Shown here piece by piece: positions 1 through 8,283 of a stretch of DNA of 64,000 nt. This DNA comes from Planctomycetaceae bacterium (GTDB lineage Bacteria > Planctomycetota > Phycisphaerae > Tepidisphaerales > Tepidisphaeraceae). Each line of letters opens with the position of its first letter. Within the stretch, counting starts at the first letter, position 1. Below the pieces are notes generated by a model that was not told where the DNA came from, did not search any database, and worked only from the letters and a program-made list of their open reading frames with translations. The position numbers and the translations under genes are program-made. The stretch covers positions 157,012 through 221,011 of the forward strand of contig JAIYCY010000030.1 in the NCBI GenBank assembly GCA_027487775.1, written 5' to 3'.

Positions 1-715
1 GGAGGATGTCGATGCCGTCGCGTTTGAAGTATGGGTGATCGGTGACGTTGATGATGATAAAGAGGTCAGCAGGTCCGTGCGGCCCTCGCCCGCCGCGTCC
101 TTTGAGGCGGACTCGGCTGCCGCTCTTGACGCCGGGAGGTATCTTGACTTCGACGGTGTCGGTGCGATTGCCGCGATTGATTTGAACCGGCAGTGTTGTT
201 CCGCGTGCGGCCTGATGGAAGGTGAGCGTAACGGGATACTCGACGCCACCCATGTCGTCTTCGCCGGTTTGGCGTGAGGCGCTTTGTCGCCGCCCGCGTC
301 CGAACGCACCGCGATCGCCGAAGAGCTGCCCAAAAATGTCTGAGAATCCGCCGCCCTGTTGGAACTCGCGTGGGTCGAAGCCGTGCGGCATTTGTCCATG
401 AAGTTCATCTGGGATGTCGTGTGGATCGGCGTGGAACGGATCGTGTGCGCCGTACCCGTAACCGGAGTAGTCCCCACCCGGCGGGATGCCCGCGCCTGGG
501 CCGGCGTGGCCGAAGGTGTCGTATTGCTGGCGTTTTTGTGGATCAGACAGGACGTCGAAGGCTTCCTGGGCTTCGCGAAATTTTTGCTCGGCGGATGGAT
601 CGTGCTTGTTGGCGTCGGGGTGATACTTGCGAACGAGCTTGCGGTGCGCCGATTTGATTTCGTCGGCGGATGCGCCGCGTCGAACGCCGAGGATGTCGTA
701 ATAGTCGCGAGGCAT
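1..715 (-). CDS. DnaJ/CbpA-type co-chaperone (partial, C-terminus outside window)
   Basis: Read on the minus strand from the ATG at 713-715, about 238 residues are visible and the frame runs off the window edge. Residues 1-70 form a J domain with the HPD motif at 32-34, which stimulates the ATPase of DnaK. A Gly/Phe/His-rich linker follows to about residue 150, and then the first C-terminal substrate-binding domain (VEYPVTLTFHQAARG, then KIPPGVKSGSRVRLKGRGG). The four CxxCxGxG zinc repeats of classical DnaJ are absent between these two motifs, so this is a type II (CbpA-like) Hsp40. The cytosolic chaperone role comes from the family. It lies downstream of gltX on the same strand, 108 bases away. 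Confidence 0.9.
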   Translation of the reverse strand, partial: MPRDYYDILGVRRGASADEIKSAHRKLVRKYHPDANKHDPSAEQKFREAQEAFDVLSDPQKRQQYDTFGHAGPGAGIPPGGDYSGYGYGAHDPFHADPHDIPDELHGQMPHGFDPREFQQGGGFSDIFGQLFGDRGAFGRGRRQSASRQTGEDDMGGVEYPVTLTFHQAARGTTLPVQINRGNRTDTVEVKIPPGVKSGSRVRLKGRGGRGPHGPADLFIIINVTDHPYFKRDGIDIL

Positions 716-823
716 GGAGGTTGGTGGGAGCTTGGTTTTGAAAGAGAAAGACGAACGAGCGAATCAACTGCAATTGAATGATAGACACGCCGACGATCGG
801 ACGATGGTTAGATTGCGTTTGAT

Positions 824-2458
824 TTACGACCGCAGGCCGAGGCATTTGTCGAGGCGGTCGAGCGTGGCTTCGCGACCGATGAAGACGAGCGATTCGTAGA
901 TCGGCGGGCTGATGGTCGATCCGCTGACGGCGACGCGTACGGGCTGGGCGACTTTGCCCAGGCCGAGTCCGCTGGATTCGCAGAAGCCGTGAATGGCAGA
1001 TTCAAGCGAGGCAGCAGTCCATTCGGGTAGCCCGTGAAACAGGTCGCGCAGTTTGGCCAGTGCGTCGAAGCCGGCGTTGTCGTCCTTGCGCAGCGTCTTT
1101 TCGACGGCCTTCTCGTCGTAGGCGATCTCGTCGATGGTCGCGAGGAGGAAACGGCTCTTTTCGTCGACCTCGCTCATGACCCGATAGCCAGCGTTCATGG
1201 CGAGGATCGCCCGCTTCTGGTCGGGCGTGGCGCGTTTGAGTGGTGAATCATTGACCTGAAGGTAATCATCGAGGGCGGCGACTTGTCGATCGATCGGCGC
1301 GGAAGCGTAGAAATCTGTGCTGAAGGATTTGAGTTTTTCGCGATTGAATTTCGGATTGCTGCTGATGATGCGATCAAGGGAGAAAGCTTTGACCATCTCG
1401 TCCAGCGGCATTTGTTCGCGATCTCCGCCGGGGCTCCAGCCCTGCAGTGCGAGGAAGTTGAGTAGGACTTCGGGTGTGTAGCCGTTCTTTCGGAAGTCGT
1501 GGACCATGATTTCGGGCAGATCGCTTTCGCGGAGTCCGATGGTGCGCATGACGGCGGGCTGTTCGTCGAGGGAAAGCTGCTTGGTGTCGTCGTCGAGCCA
1601 GGTTTTGAGTCGATCGACGTTGAGGTTGCATCGTGAGGCGAGTTCATCGAGCGAGAGCTTGCTGCTGCGCATGATCTCCTGCGTGCGTTTTCGGATGCGA
1701 CGATCGCGATCGCGCTTGGAGAGTTTTTCGCCGTTCTCGGGATTGAGCATGACGCTGAGATGGGCGTAAGTCGGGCGTGTATAGCCGAGGGCATCCTGCA
1801 GCGCGATGTGATAGAAGGTGTTTTTGAGGTGTTCGAGTCCGCGAAGGACGTGGGTGACCTTCATGTCGTCATCATCGACGACGACGCCGAAGTGGTAGGT
1901 GGGCATGCCGTCGGCCTTGCGGATGACGAAATCCTGGCACTCGTTGGGCGGTTGGACGACGTCTTTGCCGAGGGTGACGTCGAAGAAGCGATATTCCTTG
2001 ACGGGCATGACGAAGCGTATGACAGAGGGTCGGCCTTCGTCTTTGAAGCGGGCGAGCTGGTCGGGTGTATAGTTGGGTCGGCGGTAGAGGAAGGGGCGTT
2101 TGGACTTGGCGGCGGTAGCGCGAAGGTTTTCGAGCTCGGCTGGGGTTTCGTAGGCTTCGTATGCGAGTCCGCGCGCGATGAGATCGTCGATGATGCGGTT
2201 GTAGATATGGAGCCGTTTGGACTGATAGACGAGTTCGGAGTTGTCCCAATGAAGCCCGAGCCAGCGGAGGTCTTCGACGAGTTGGCGGACTGCGTCGTCG
2301 GTGGATCGGGCAAGGTCGGTGTCCTCGATCCGCAGGAGGTAGCGTCCGCCGGTGTTTCGGGCGAGAAGCCAGTTGAACAGTGCGGTTCTGGCCCCTCCGA
2401 CGTGGAGGTATCCGGTGGGGCTGGGTGCGAAACGGGTCACGATCTCGGAGCTGGACAT
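824..2458 (-). CDS. gltX: Glutamyl-tRNA synthetase with an insertion after the KMSKS loop
   Basis: Class I aminoacyl-tRNA synthetase that charges tRNA-Glu in the cytosol; 544 residues from the ATG at 2456-2458. That start places the family signature RFAPSPTGYLHVGG at residues 9-22 (HIGH motif = YLHV). A longer frame to 2584 would run into the RNase P RNA gene and is rejected. The KMSKS-equivalent KLSKR is at 245-249. In the family about 13 residues separate this loop from the GYLPEALLNYLALLGW-like motif; here the equivalent (GYTPEVLLNFLALQGW) begins at 326. About 60 extra residues, including a helix-turn-helix-looking stretch (LSLDELASRCNLNVDRLKTW), are therefore inserted. The C-terminal anticodon-binding region is present. 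It is divergent from rnpB, 76 bases away. Confidence 0.95.
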   Translation of the reverse strand: MSSSEIVTRFAPSPTGYLHVGGARTALFNWLLARNTGGRYLLRIEDTDLARSTDDAVRQLVEDLRWLGLHWDNSELVYQSKRLHIYNRIIDDLIARGLAYEAYETPAELENLRATAAKSKRPFLYRRPNYTPDQLARFKDEGRPSVIRFVMPVKEYRFFDVTLGKDVVQPPNECQDFVIRKADGMPTYHFGVVVDDDDMKVTHVLRGLEHLKNTFYHIALQDALGYTRPTYAHLSVMLNPENGEKLSKRDRDRRIRKRTQEIMRSSKLSLDELASRCNLNVDRLKTWLDDDTKQLSLDEQPAVMRTIGLRESDLPEIMVHDFRKNGYTPEVLLNFLALQGWSPGGDREQMPLDEMVKAFSLDRIISSNPKFNREKLKSFSTDFYASAPIDRQVAALDDYLQVNDSPLKRATPDQKRAILAMNAGYRVMSEVDEKSRFLLATIDEIAYDEKAVEKTLRKDDNAGFDALAKLRDLFHGLPEWTAASLESAIHGFCESSGLGLGKVAQPVRVAVSGSTISPPIYESLVFIGREATLDRLDKCLGLRS

Positions 2459-2534
2459 TCCGCTGATTATGCGGGGTTTGACGCAGGCCGCAAACTGGAC
2501 TTTAAGTTGACGCCGAAATCGTGGTATGTTGGTT

Positions 2535-3112
2535 ATGGTTGCGGTTGGAGTGACGATCGCCTCGGTTCTTGCGCGTAAGTGCAAGTGAATCGGGGAGGAA
2601 AGTCCGGGCTGCGATTCGTTCGGACTTGGGATTCGTCCCGGTACGTTCGATGGGGCACGGCGGTCGCTAACGGCGACGCGGAGAAGTGTCTTCGGAAACG
2701 AAGGATGCGAATCCGACGGTAAGGGCCACAGAAAACAGACCGCCCGCGCATGGAGTTTCGTGCGGGTAAGGGTGAAACGGTGGTGTAAGAGACCACCGCG
2801 TGTCCTGGCGACAGGCGCGGCAAGGCAACCCCCGCCGGCAGCAAGGCCGAATATGCAGGAACGATGCCGCTCTGTCGTCGCAAGACCTCAGGCACGCATC
2901 ACGGGCAACGCCCAGTCCGTCACGCGATCGCTCGCCTCGGCGAGTTTCGTTCACCTGCGGGTAGGCTGCTACAGCTGCGCGATCCTTAGTGGATCACGTG
3001 GCGATGAGGTGCCGGGTAACCGGCATCCCAGATGAATGGTCGTCCTCGTGCGTGTGCGTCAGTGCGAGCAGATGCGCGAGAACAGAACCCGGCTTACGAC
3101 GGCCGCAACTTC
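2535..3112 (+). ncRNA. rnpB: RNase P RNA, bacterial class A, enlarged
   Basis: Catalytic RNA that trims pre-tRNA 5' ends. All universal blocks are visible in order: GAGGAAAGTCCGGGCT (P4 5' side) at 2595-2610, AGGGCCACAGAAAACAGACC (CR II) near 2722-2741, GGGTGAAACGGTGG with GTAAGAGACCACCGC at 2768-2800, AAGGCCGAATA near 2842, GGGTAGGCTGCT near 2959, and ACAGAACCCGGCTTA (P4 3' side) at 3082-3096. Helix P1 can be drawn between 2538-2546 and 3101-3109. The ends are estimated from P1. At about 575 nt it is much longer than the roughly 380-nt E. coli RNA. The extra length lies before CR II and in the P12-P14 region. An intrinsic terminator follows. Confidence 0.95.
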
Positions 3113-3120
3113 CTAACGAC

Positions 3121-3163
3121 CGACGGCGTGTCCAAGTAAGGGCACGCCGTCGATCTTTTTGTT
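3121..3163 (+). terminator. Rho-independent terminator of rnpB
   Basis: A 13-bp stem (3121-3133 with 3140-3152, one G-T wobble) closes a 6-nt loop and is followed by ATC and a T run at 3155-3160. It sits directly behind the RNase P RNA 3' end, so it ends that transcript and separates it from the gene at 3298. Confidence 0.9.
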
Positions 3164-3297
3164 TCAGCTCATCCTCCGAGCTCTGTTGATCACTCGAATC
3201 ATGTTTACGATTCACTTGCCTGTTTCTAATCTCGTCCGTCTCTTGGGCGTGTAACATCGTAGGACGGTTGGATTGACGTAGAGGAGATTCCAAAGGC

Positions 3298-5094
3298 ATG
3301 AAGAAGTGGCAGGCGATTCGCATTGGCGTGGTGATCGTCGTGAGCATGGTGCTCGTCGGCGCATTTGTTGTCTATTCGCTGAGTGGACGCGGAAGCGACG
3401 AGGGCGGACTCTTTGCCCGATCTGCGGCTGCTTCGAAGCGACAAATCGAGGACTTGGTTGGTTCGCAGCTCAAGTCGATCGTCAATGCCCGGTTGAATCC
3501 GCAGCTCGATTTCAGATCGATCGAGTACCACGCGCCGCTGACTGTTCACATCAATCACGTCAGCCTCACCAGTGACACGGCCGACCCGGTCACCGGGAAG
3601 CCGGTCGCGATGCTGTTTGCCGATTCCGCGACGCTCACGCTCGGCGAGATTCCCGGTGCTGGCAAACCGATCGTCATCGAACGCCTGCAACTCGTTGGGC
3701 CGCGAATGCAATTAATCGCCTTCCCCGACGAGCCGACGCGATTTATCGGATTCGATCAGTTTGTGAAGGCGTCTGCGGATACGGCCGGTGCCGACAAAGC
3801 TGATCCCGCACCCGGGGCAACCTCCGGATCTTCGCTGTCGATCAGCGACGTGCTGAAACTTCGCAAGATCGCCATTTCCGGGGGTCAACTCGTATTCGAC
3901 CCGCGACTGCCCGATTCGCAGACGATGACATTGGATGGGATTCACGCCGAACTTGATGTCACGCCGGACGCGGATGGTCGATTCAAGCTCGTTACGCAGA
4001 TAGGTCGCAATCGGATTTTTCAACTCGATGTCGGCGCGACGCTCGATCTCGATCGCGCGCAGCTTCTTGATGCAACTCTCAAACTCTCCGCCGATCTGAG
4101 CGAGGAAGACCGCAGTTTCGTTCCGCCGCAGTTACAGGCGGTACTCGCGCAGTACAGTCTGGTCGGGAATCTCAACGTCACCGCGAGCGGATGGATCCCG
4201 CTCTCCGATCCGCTGGGTGCCGCGCTTCAACTCGATGTCGCACTCGACGGTGGGTCGGTGACACTCGGCGACTATCAAGTCGGCGTGCGGCTGGCGAATG
4301 TGACTGCGCTGCTGGCAGATCGGGCGGTTGTTGTCGAGAAGGGCGACATCTTTGCGATTGGTGGCTTCGTGAGCTTAGTTGGAAGGATCGATCTCATGCC
4401 GCCCTATCCTGCGACGGTGACGGGCAGTGCGCGTCACCTCGATCTTTCGAGATTGATGTCCGCCAAGGCTGCCAGTGAGCCCACGTCACTGGCCGGTCAG
4501 CTTGATGCGACGCTGCAACTGAACCGCGTTCCGGTCGCGGCGTTGCTTGACCGATATCGCGCTGCGGTCGCGAGCAACAGGTTGGCCTCTCCTTCGCCTG
4601 ATCCCGGCGGAGATGTTGATCCGGACATGCTTCAAAAGGCGGTTGCGCAAGGTCAGATGATCTCGATGCCCGACGAGTGGGGATCGATGAATCTGAGTCT
4701 TCGTGACGCACGGCTCGTTCGCATCCCCGCGATGTCGAGCATGCGCGACGCCGTCATTCGCACGCTAAGACTCGCCACATTTAATTTTGATCAGGCTCCG
4801 CCGGCGAACGAGAAGGCGACGGTCGCGGCCCGCTTTCTGGGCGAGCGCGTCGTGTTTGATCAGATCGATTACAGCAGCAGCCTGATCGCGGCGCGTGGCA
4901 CGGGCAATGTTGGCCTTGATCAGACCCTTGATCTGCGGTTCAACGCCGGGCCGATGGAGAAGCTTCAAAACAACCTCGGCATGGTCGGTGAGTGGCTGGG
5001 CAAGGTGACAGACGCGCTGGCGGGGTATCGCGTGACCGGCACGTTCAGCCAGCCGCGCGTACAGGTTGAAATCGGCGGGCGCGCGGTCAATTGA
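3298..5094 (+). CDS. AsmA-like single-pass membrane-anchored protein
   Basis: 598 residues. Residues 8-29 are one hydrophobic segment (GVVIVVSMVLVGAFVVYSL) that can anchor the protein, leaving a large extracytoplasmic part. The rest is beta-rich with AsmA/DUF748-style phrases: alternating short hydrophobic strands, ISGGQLVFDPRLP near 195, LDVALDGGSVTLGDY near 315, and a C-terminal GTFSQPRVQVEIGG ending. AsmA relatives form long grooves for lipid transport or envelope assembly. That role here is an inference from fold style, not from a diagnostic motif. A GAGGAG sequence lies 11 bases before the ATG. The gene stands alone between rnpB and a convergent gene. The protein at 56749 is a larger one of the same kind. 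Confidence 0.7.
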   Translation: MKKWQAIRIGVVIVVSMVLVGAFVVYSLSGRGSDEGGLFARSAAASKRQIEDLVGSQLKSIVNARLNPQLDFRSIEYHAPLTVHINHVSLTSDTADPVTGKPVAMLFADSATLTLGEIPGAGKPIVIERLQLVGPRMQLIAFPDEPTRFIGFDQFVKASADTAGADKADPAPGATSGSSLSISDVLKLRKIAISGGQLVFDPRLPDSQTMTLDGIHAELDVTPDADGRFKLVTQIGRNRIFQLDVGATLDLDRAQLLDATLKLSADLSEEDRSFVPPQLQAVLAQYSLVGNLNVTASGWIPLSDPLGAALQLDVALDGGSVTLGDYQVGVRLANVTALLADRAVVVEKGDIFAIGGFVSLVGRIDLMPPYPATVTGSARHLDLSRLMSAKAASEPTSLAGQLDATLQLNRVPVAALLDRYRAAVASNRLASPSPDPGGDVDPDMLQKAVAQGQMISMPDEWGSMNLSLRDARLVRIPAMSSMRDAVIRTLRLATFNFDQAPPANEKATVAARFLGERVVFDQIDYSSSLIAARGTGNVGLDQTLDLRFNAGPMEKLQNNLGMVGEWLGKVTDALAGYRVTGTFSQPRVQVEIGGRAVN

Positions 5095-5220
5095 AGCGGC
5101 CTGATGCAGATCGGTTTCGCGTCGCACTTCGTTCGATGTGAACATCGAATCTCGAAGCAAACAGCGACTGCGTGTGGGTCATCGTGTTGCAGACCATCAG
5201 TCTTGCAAATCACGGTTCCT

Positions 5221-5268
5221 CGCGTCATCGCGTCATCGCGTCATCGCGTCATCGCGTCAGCGCGTCAG
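5221..5268. repeat. 8-bp tandem repeat, six units
   Basis: Four perfect copies of CGCGTCAT (5221-5252) are followed by two of CGCGTCAG (5253-5268). The array runs into the stop codon (5265-5267, minus strand) of the deiodinase-like gene. Because the unit is 8 bp, changes in copy number would shift any frame read through it, but almost all of it lies beyond the stop. Confidence 0.9.
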
Positions 5269-5795
5269 CGCGGCGGGGTGGCGCGTGTCGCGTCGAGCAG
5301 TGCGGTCGGGTCGAGCCAGCGTTGGATGAGCGTGATCTTGCCTTCGACATCGGTGATGATCGCGCCGTTGGGGAAGGTGTTGGCTGCGGTGGTAAGTGGA
5401 TCGTCGATGGGTTCGGGTAGGATGTCGAAGGGGATCGCAAGTTTATCGCGACAGAGGCGGGCAGCGTTAAGGCGATCGTCGAAGGTTTTGTGAACTGGTA
5501 CGCTGATTTCGGCTTCGATATTCCGCTGGATCTCCCATTCGCCGGCCGGGTGTGCCTCGCGTGTGTAGATCATGACGAGGTTCACGCGTCGGCCGTGCTT
5601 TTCGAAGAATGATTTCAATTCGTCAAGGTGGTCGCGAAACGTGGGGCTGGTGAGTGAACCGAACACCAGAATCGACGACTTTCCGCGAAGGCTCGCAAGC
5701 GGGGTTCGTTTTCCGTCGATACGAAAAAGCACGAGATCGGGCAGCGTGCCACCGATCTCGAGCGATTTCGATTCGTTGTCGTTGGTTGCGCTCAA
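5265..5795 (-). CDS. Deiodinase-family thioredoxin-fold protein with Ser at the catalytic position
   Basis: 176 residues, no signal peptide. The order of motifs matches the iodothyronine deiodinase-like family (PF00837): LVFGSLTSPTFRDHLDEL at 43-60, VNLVMIYTREAHPAGEW near 71-87, then HKTFDDRLNAARLC and a C-terminal NGAIITDVEGKI. In family members the first motif reads GS-x-T-(Sec/Cys)-P-x-F. Here the catalytic place is Ser50, encoded by AGC at 5646-5648, so it is neither selenocysteine nor cysteine, and the preceding Cys is Leu. Thiol or selenol redox chemistry of the usual kind is therefore unlikely. It is 24 bases downstream of the Spy-like gene on the same strand and may be cotranscribed. 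Confidence 0.7.
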   Translation of the reverse strand: MSATNDNESKSLEIGGTLPDLVLFRIDGKRTPLASLRGKSSILVFGSLTSPTFRDHLDELKSFFEKHGRRVNLVMIYTREAHPAGEWEIQRNIEAEISVPVHKTFDDRLNAARLCRDKLAIPFDILPEPIDDPLTTAANTFPNGAIITDVEGKITLIQRWLDPTALLDATRATPPR

Positions 5796-5819
5796 GTTTG
5801 GAGCCTCCGTGGCTGAGGA

Positions 5820-6803
5820 TCAGTCGCGCGGCCCTCGTTCGCCATCGCGTGGCCCTCGTTCACGATCTGCGCCTCGTTCTCGTGCTTCTCCACGTGGGCG
5901 ATCTTGTGGCGGGCCCATGTTTTCGCGGAGCTGAGTGAGTTGCTCGGTTGTGAGAATCTCGGCCAACTGGGCGCGACCGTCTTCGAGAAGGGATCGGACT
6001 TCGGATCGGATGACTTCTGGGTCGGTTTCGTTTTCGCGGGCCTTTTCCATCAGGGCTTTGACCTTGCCCTGGAGGTCATCAAAGAGTGCTTTGATTTTGG
6101 GCTGTTGATCGTCGGTGAGTTCGAGTTTTTCCACGCCGGCTCGGAGTCGATCGACAACCGCCACACCGGGGCCCTGACGACCGCCGGCTTGATTGCCGCC
6201 GGCCGCCTGTTTCTCGATCTCGGCCATTTGTTCACGGAAGCTGGCGAGCTGGGGTTCGGTCAGTTCGGCTTCGACGTCGGCTTTGACATTGCGATAGAGT
6301 TCGAGCATTGCGTTTCGCATGTCGGCGGGATCAGCATTGTTCTGCATGAGCTGTCGCGCCTGATCTCGAGCGTCTTCGAGGATCGCGCCGATGGATCGTC
6401 GTTGTGCGTCGTCGAGTTCGAGGGATCGAACGACCTGACCGACCTGACGAAGGATCATGCCGCGTTGGCCCTGACCTTGCGGACGTTCTCCGCGCTGACC
6501 CTCCCCTCGTTGCCCCTCACCGCGTTGCCCCTCGCCGCGTTCTGGGCGTTCTCCGCGTTCTGGGCGTTCTCCGCGTTCTGGGCGTTCATCGCGTTCTGGG
6601 CGTTCTCCGCGACGATCTTCAGGACCTTCGCCGCGACGATCTTCAGGGCCTTCGCGTTGCGGGCCGGGTCGGCCTTCCGGAGGCGCTGCGTGAACGAGGG
6701 CGGTAGAGGTGAAGATCACAAGTCCGCAAGCCGCCGCCAGGATGCGTTGGGATCGGCTCGTGCGTGTTGAAGTGTTGGAATTGTTGGTCACGCGAATCTG
6801 CAT
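5820..6803 (-). CDS. Spy/CpxP-like periplasmic protein with charged repeat linker
   Basis: 327 residues from the ATG at 6801-6803, chosen because AGGAG lies a few bases upstream and a signal peptide follows (basic start, hydrophobic core LAAACGLVIFTSTALVHA). Residues about 40-115 are a very low-complexity Gly/Arg/Glu/Pro linker made of RPERGE, GEGQR and EGPEDRRG repeats. The remaining two thirds are helical with two related halves, each with LTDDQQ- or LTEPQL-like motifs (ELTDDQQPKIKALFDD, ELTEPQLASFREQM) that recall the LTxxQ repeats of Spy and CpxP. Those are periplasmic chaperones or stress sensors, so the role is inferred. It probably heads an operon with the deiodinase-like gene. Confidence 0.65.
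   Translation of the reverse strand: MQIRVTNNSNTSTRTSRSQRILAAACGLVIFTSTALVHAAPPEGRPGPQREGPEDRRGEGPEDRRGERPERDERPERGERPERGERPERGEGQRGEGQRGEGQRGERPQGQGQRGMILRQVGQVVRSLELDDAQRRSIGAILEDARDQARQLMQNNADPADMRNAMLELYRNVKADVEAELTEPQLASFREQMAEIEKQAAGGNQAGGRQGPGVAVVDRLRAGVEKLELTDDQQPKIKALFDDLQGKVKALMEKARENETDPEVIRSEVRSLLEDGRAQLAEILTTEQLTQLRENMGPPQDRPRGEARERGADRERGPRDGERGPRD
6537..6656 (-). repeat. In-frame tandem repeats (4 x 18 nt, 2 x 24 nt) in the Spy-like gene
   Basis: Four 18-nt units, GCGTTCTGGGCGTTCTCC on the plus strand (6537-6608, the third with a 2-base change), are followed by two 24-nt units (6609-6656). On the minus strand they encode RPERGE-type and EGPEDRRG-type peptides. Unit lengths are multiples of three, so copy-number change keeps the frame. 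Confidence 0.9.
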
Positions 6804-6924
6804 ACAAGCTCCTGAAAAGGGTTTCTGCAGAAGACAACGCACGTGTGTTGGAATTATTCCATGCGGGGTGTACTCGTGAGGTCCGATCACGCTGGGTCGC
6901 TCGGCTTACGCGGTGATCCCGGTT

Positions 6925-8193
6925 TCATTTTTTGTCGGTCCATGCCGGGAGAATCTTGCGGATTTCTTCGCCGATGAGCTTCTTTCGCAGGACGGTGCGT
7001 CCGTTCGGTCCGGCGTTTTCGGGGAGGCGGATCTGAGCGACCTTAGCGCCGAGATCGAGTCGGGCGAGGCGTTTGACTTCGAGGAATGTGCCGGCTTTGA
7101 GGGTCAGGCTGGTCGGCTCGCGTGTTTCGACGAGTGCGGTGTCCGGGACGCGGAAGACCAGATCGACATTCGCCCGCCCGGCGGGGATGTTGACGAAGAT
7201 TGGATCGTCGAAGCGATTGGCGACGAGTAGGGTGGCGTCTTCGAGTGTTCCGATGGGATGGTAATTGTTTCCGTCGGCGACGAGTCGGACGTTGGCGGGG
7301 CTGAAGCGGAAGAAGTCGTCTTTGTCGGCGGCGCTGGAGTCGATGGAGACGCGGATCACGAGTAGCGTTTCGCCGGGCGGGGCGGTGAGGTTGGCTTCGA
7401 GGGAGCGGTCGCGGACCTGTTTGAGTTCAGCGTCGATTTGTCGGATGGAGGTGGTTGGTGCAAAGAGTCCGTTCTCGTTGTCGATGCTGATTTGGTTTTT
7501 GCCTTTGATGGTGAGGGCGGAGTGTCGAACGCCCGGCGTGAGGCCGATCCGGGCACGGTAGGCCTGTTGGAGGAATTCGGGGTGTATGCGTGCGAAGTCG
7601 ACACCGGACCCGAGTGCGCCGACAGCGGACTGCTGTGCGACGAGTCCGGTGACAAAGCTGTCTGCGGGGATCCAAAGTCCGAGATCGTCTGCGCTGGTGG
7701 GGTTTTCGTTTTTGATTTCGAGGTATGTTGCGTCTTCGTCACCGCGTCCGTCGGAGCGAGGCTGGACGACGTTGCGCTCGTCGTCGAACTCGAGTCGAGC
7801 GTGCATGAGTCCGCCCTTGGCTGCCCACGGGAGCGTTTGGACGGCGGTAGCAAAGACACCGACCGCCGCGAGTGCAGCGACGAATCCGCAGACGCCAGCG
7901 CCGATTTTGTCGAGGTAGAGGAACGTGGTGACGTTCCCGGGGACGATTTTGTCGGTGATGATGCGTGCGACGACGTAGACCGCCGCGAAGATGGCGACCA
8001 TCGCCAGGCCCGGCGCGGAGTCGGCCATGCGTCCTCCGAGCAGGCCCGCGACGAGCGCTTCGTGGCACCCGATGGCGACAGCGGCAGCGAGCAGCGCGAT
8101 GGTCATCGAGATCAGGCTGCTGAGCAGTCCCTGGGCGTAATGGAAGTAGGTGATCGCCAGCACCATCAGCAACACCATCAGGTTGAAAATCAT
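6925..8193 (-). CDS. CvpA-like membrane protein with extracytoplasmic or soluble C-domain
   Basis: 422 residues. The first 125 or so contain four hydrophobic segments (starting near 1, 27, 63 and 100), ordered as in the CvpA/colicin V production family, with AVYVVARIITDKI and DKIGAGVCGFVAALAAVGVF in the positions of that family's conserved helices. The remaining 300 residues are soluble and beta-rich; nothing in them is diagnostic. CvpA proteins are inner-membrane proteins linked to envelope homeostasis. The long C-terminal part is unlike the short enterobacterial CvpA. It lies downstream of the GspE-like gene on the same strand, 90 bases away. Confidence 0.7.
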   Translation of the reverse strand: MIFNLMVLLMVLAITYFHYAQGLLSSLISMTIALLAAAVAIGCHEALVAGLLGGRMADSAPGLAMVAIFAAVYVVARIITDKIVPGNVTTFLYLDKIGAGVCGFVAALAAVGVFATAVQTLPWAAKGGLMHARLEFDDERNVVQPRSDGRGDEDATYLEIKNENPTSADDLGLWIPADSFVTGLVAQQSAVGALGSGVDFARIHPEFLQQAYRARIGLTPGVRHSALTIKGKNQISIDNENGLFAPTTSIRQIDAELKQVRDRSLEANLTAPPGETLLVIRVSIDSSAADKDDFFRFSPANVRLVADGNNYHPIGTLEDATLLVANRFDDPIFVNIPAGRANVDLVFRVPDTALVETREPTSLTLKAGTFLEVKRLARLDLGAKVAQIRLPENAGPNGRTVLRKKLIGEEIRKILPAWTDKK

Positions 8194-8283
8194 GATCTTA
8201 TCCGGGGTGAATGTTGGACGTTGTTGTTGCTTACTTTGTATTGCCTGGATTCAAGACGATCGCCTGCATGAGATCGATCATGA

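Noticed and set aside
2507..2530. rnpB promoter TTGACG ... TATGTT
   Set aside because: Spacing is only 12 bases; other pairings give poor boxes, so no promoter is claimed.
1760..2578. 272-residue plus-strand frame antisense to gltX
   Set aside because: A shadow of a high-GC gene with no recognisable motif; same for the long antisense frames at 7438-8271 (CvpA-like), 5904-6770 (Spy-like) and 50466-51887 (lpdA).
2459..2584. N-terminal extension of gltX to 2584
   Set aside because: It overlaps the 5' end of the RNase P RNA, lacks family similarity and the HIGH motif already lies at residues 17-20 of the shorter start.
5646..5648. Selenocysteine codon in the deiodinase-like gene
   Set aside because: The codon is AGC (Ser), not TGA, and no SECIS-like structure was looked for beyond it.
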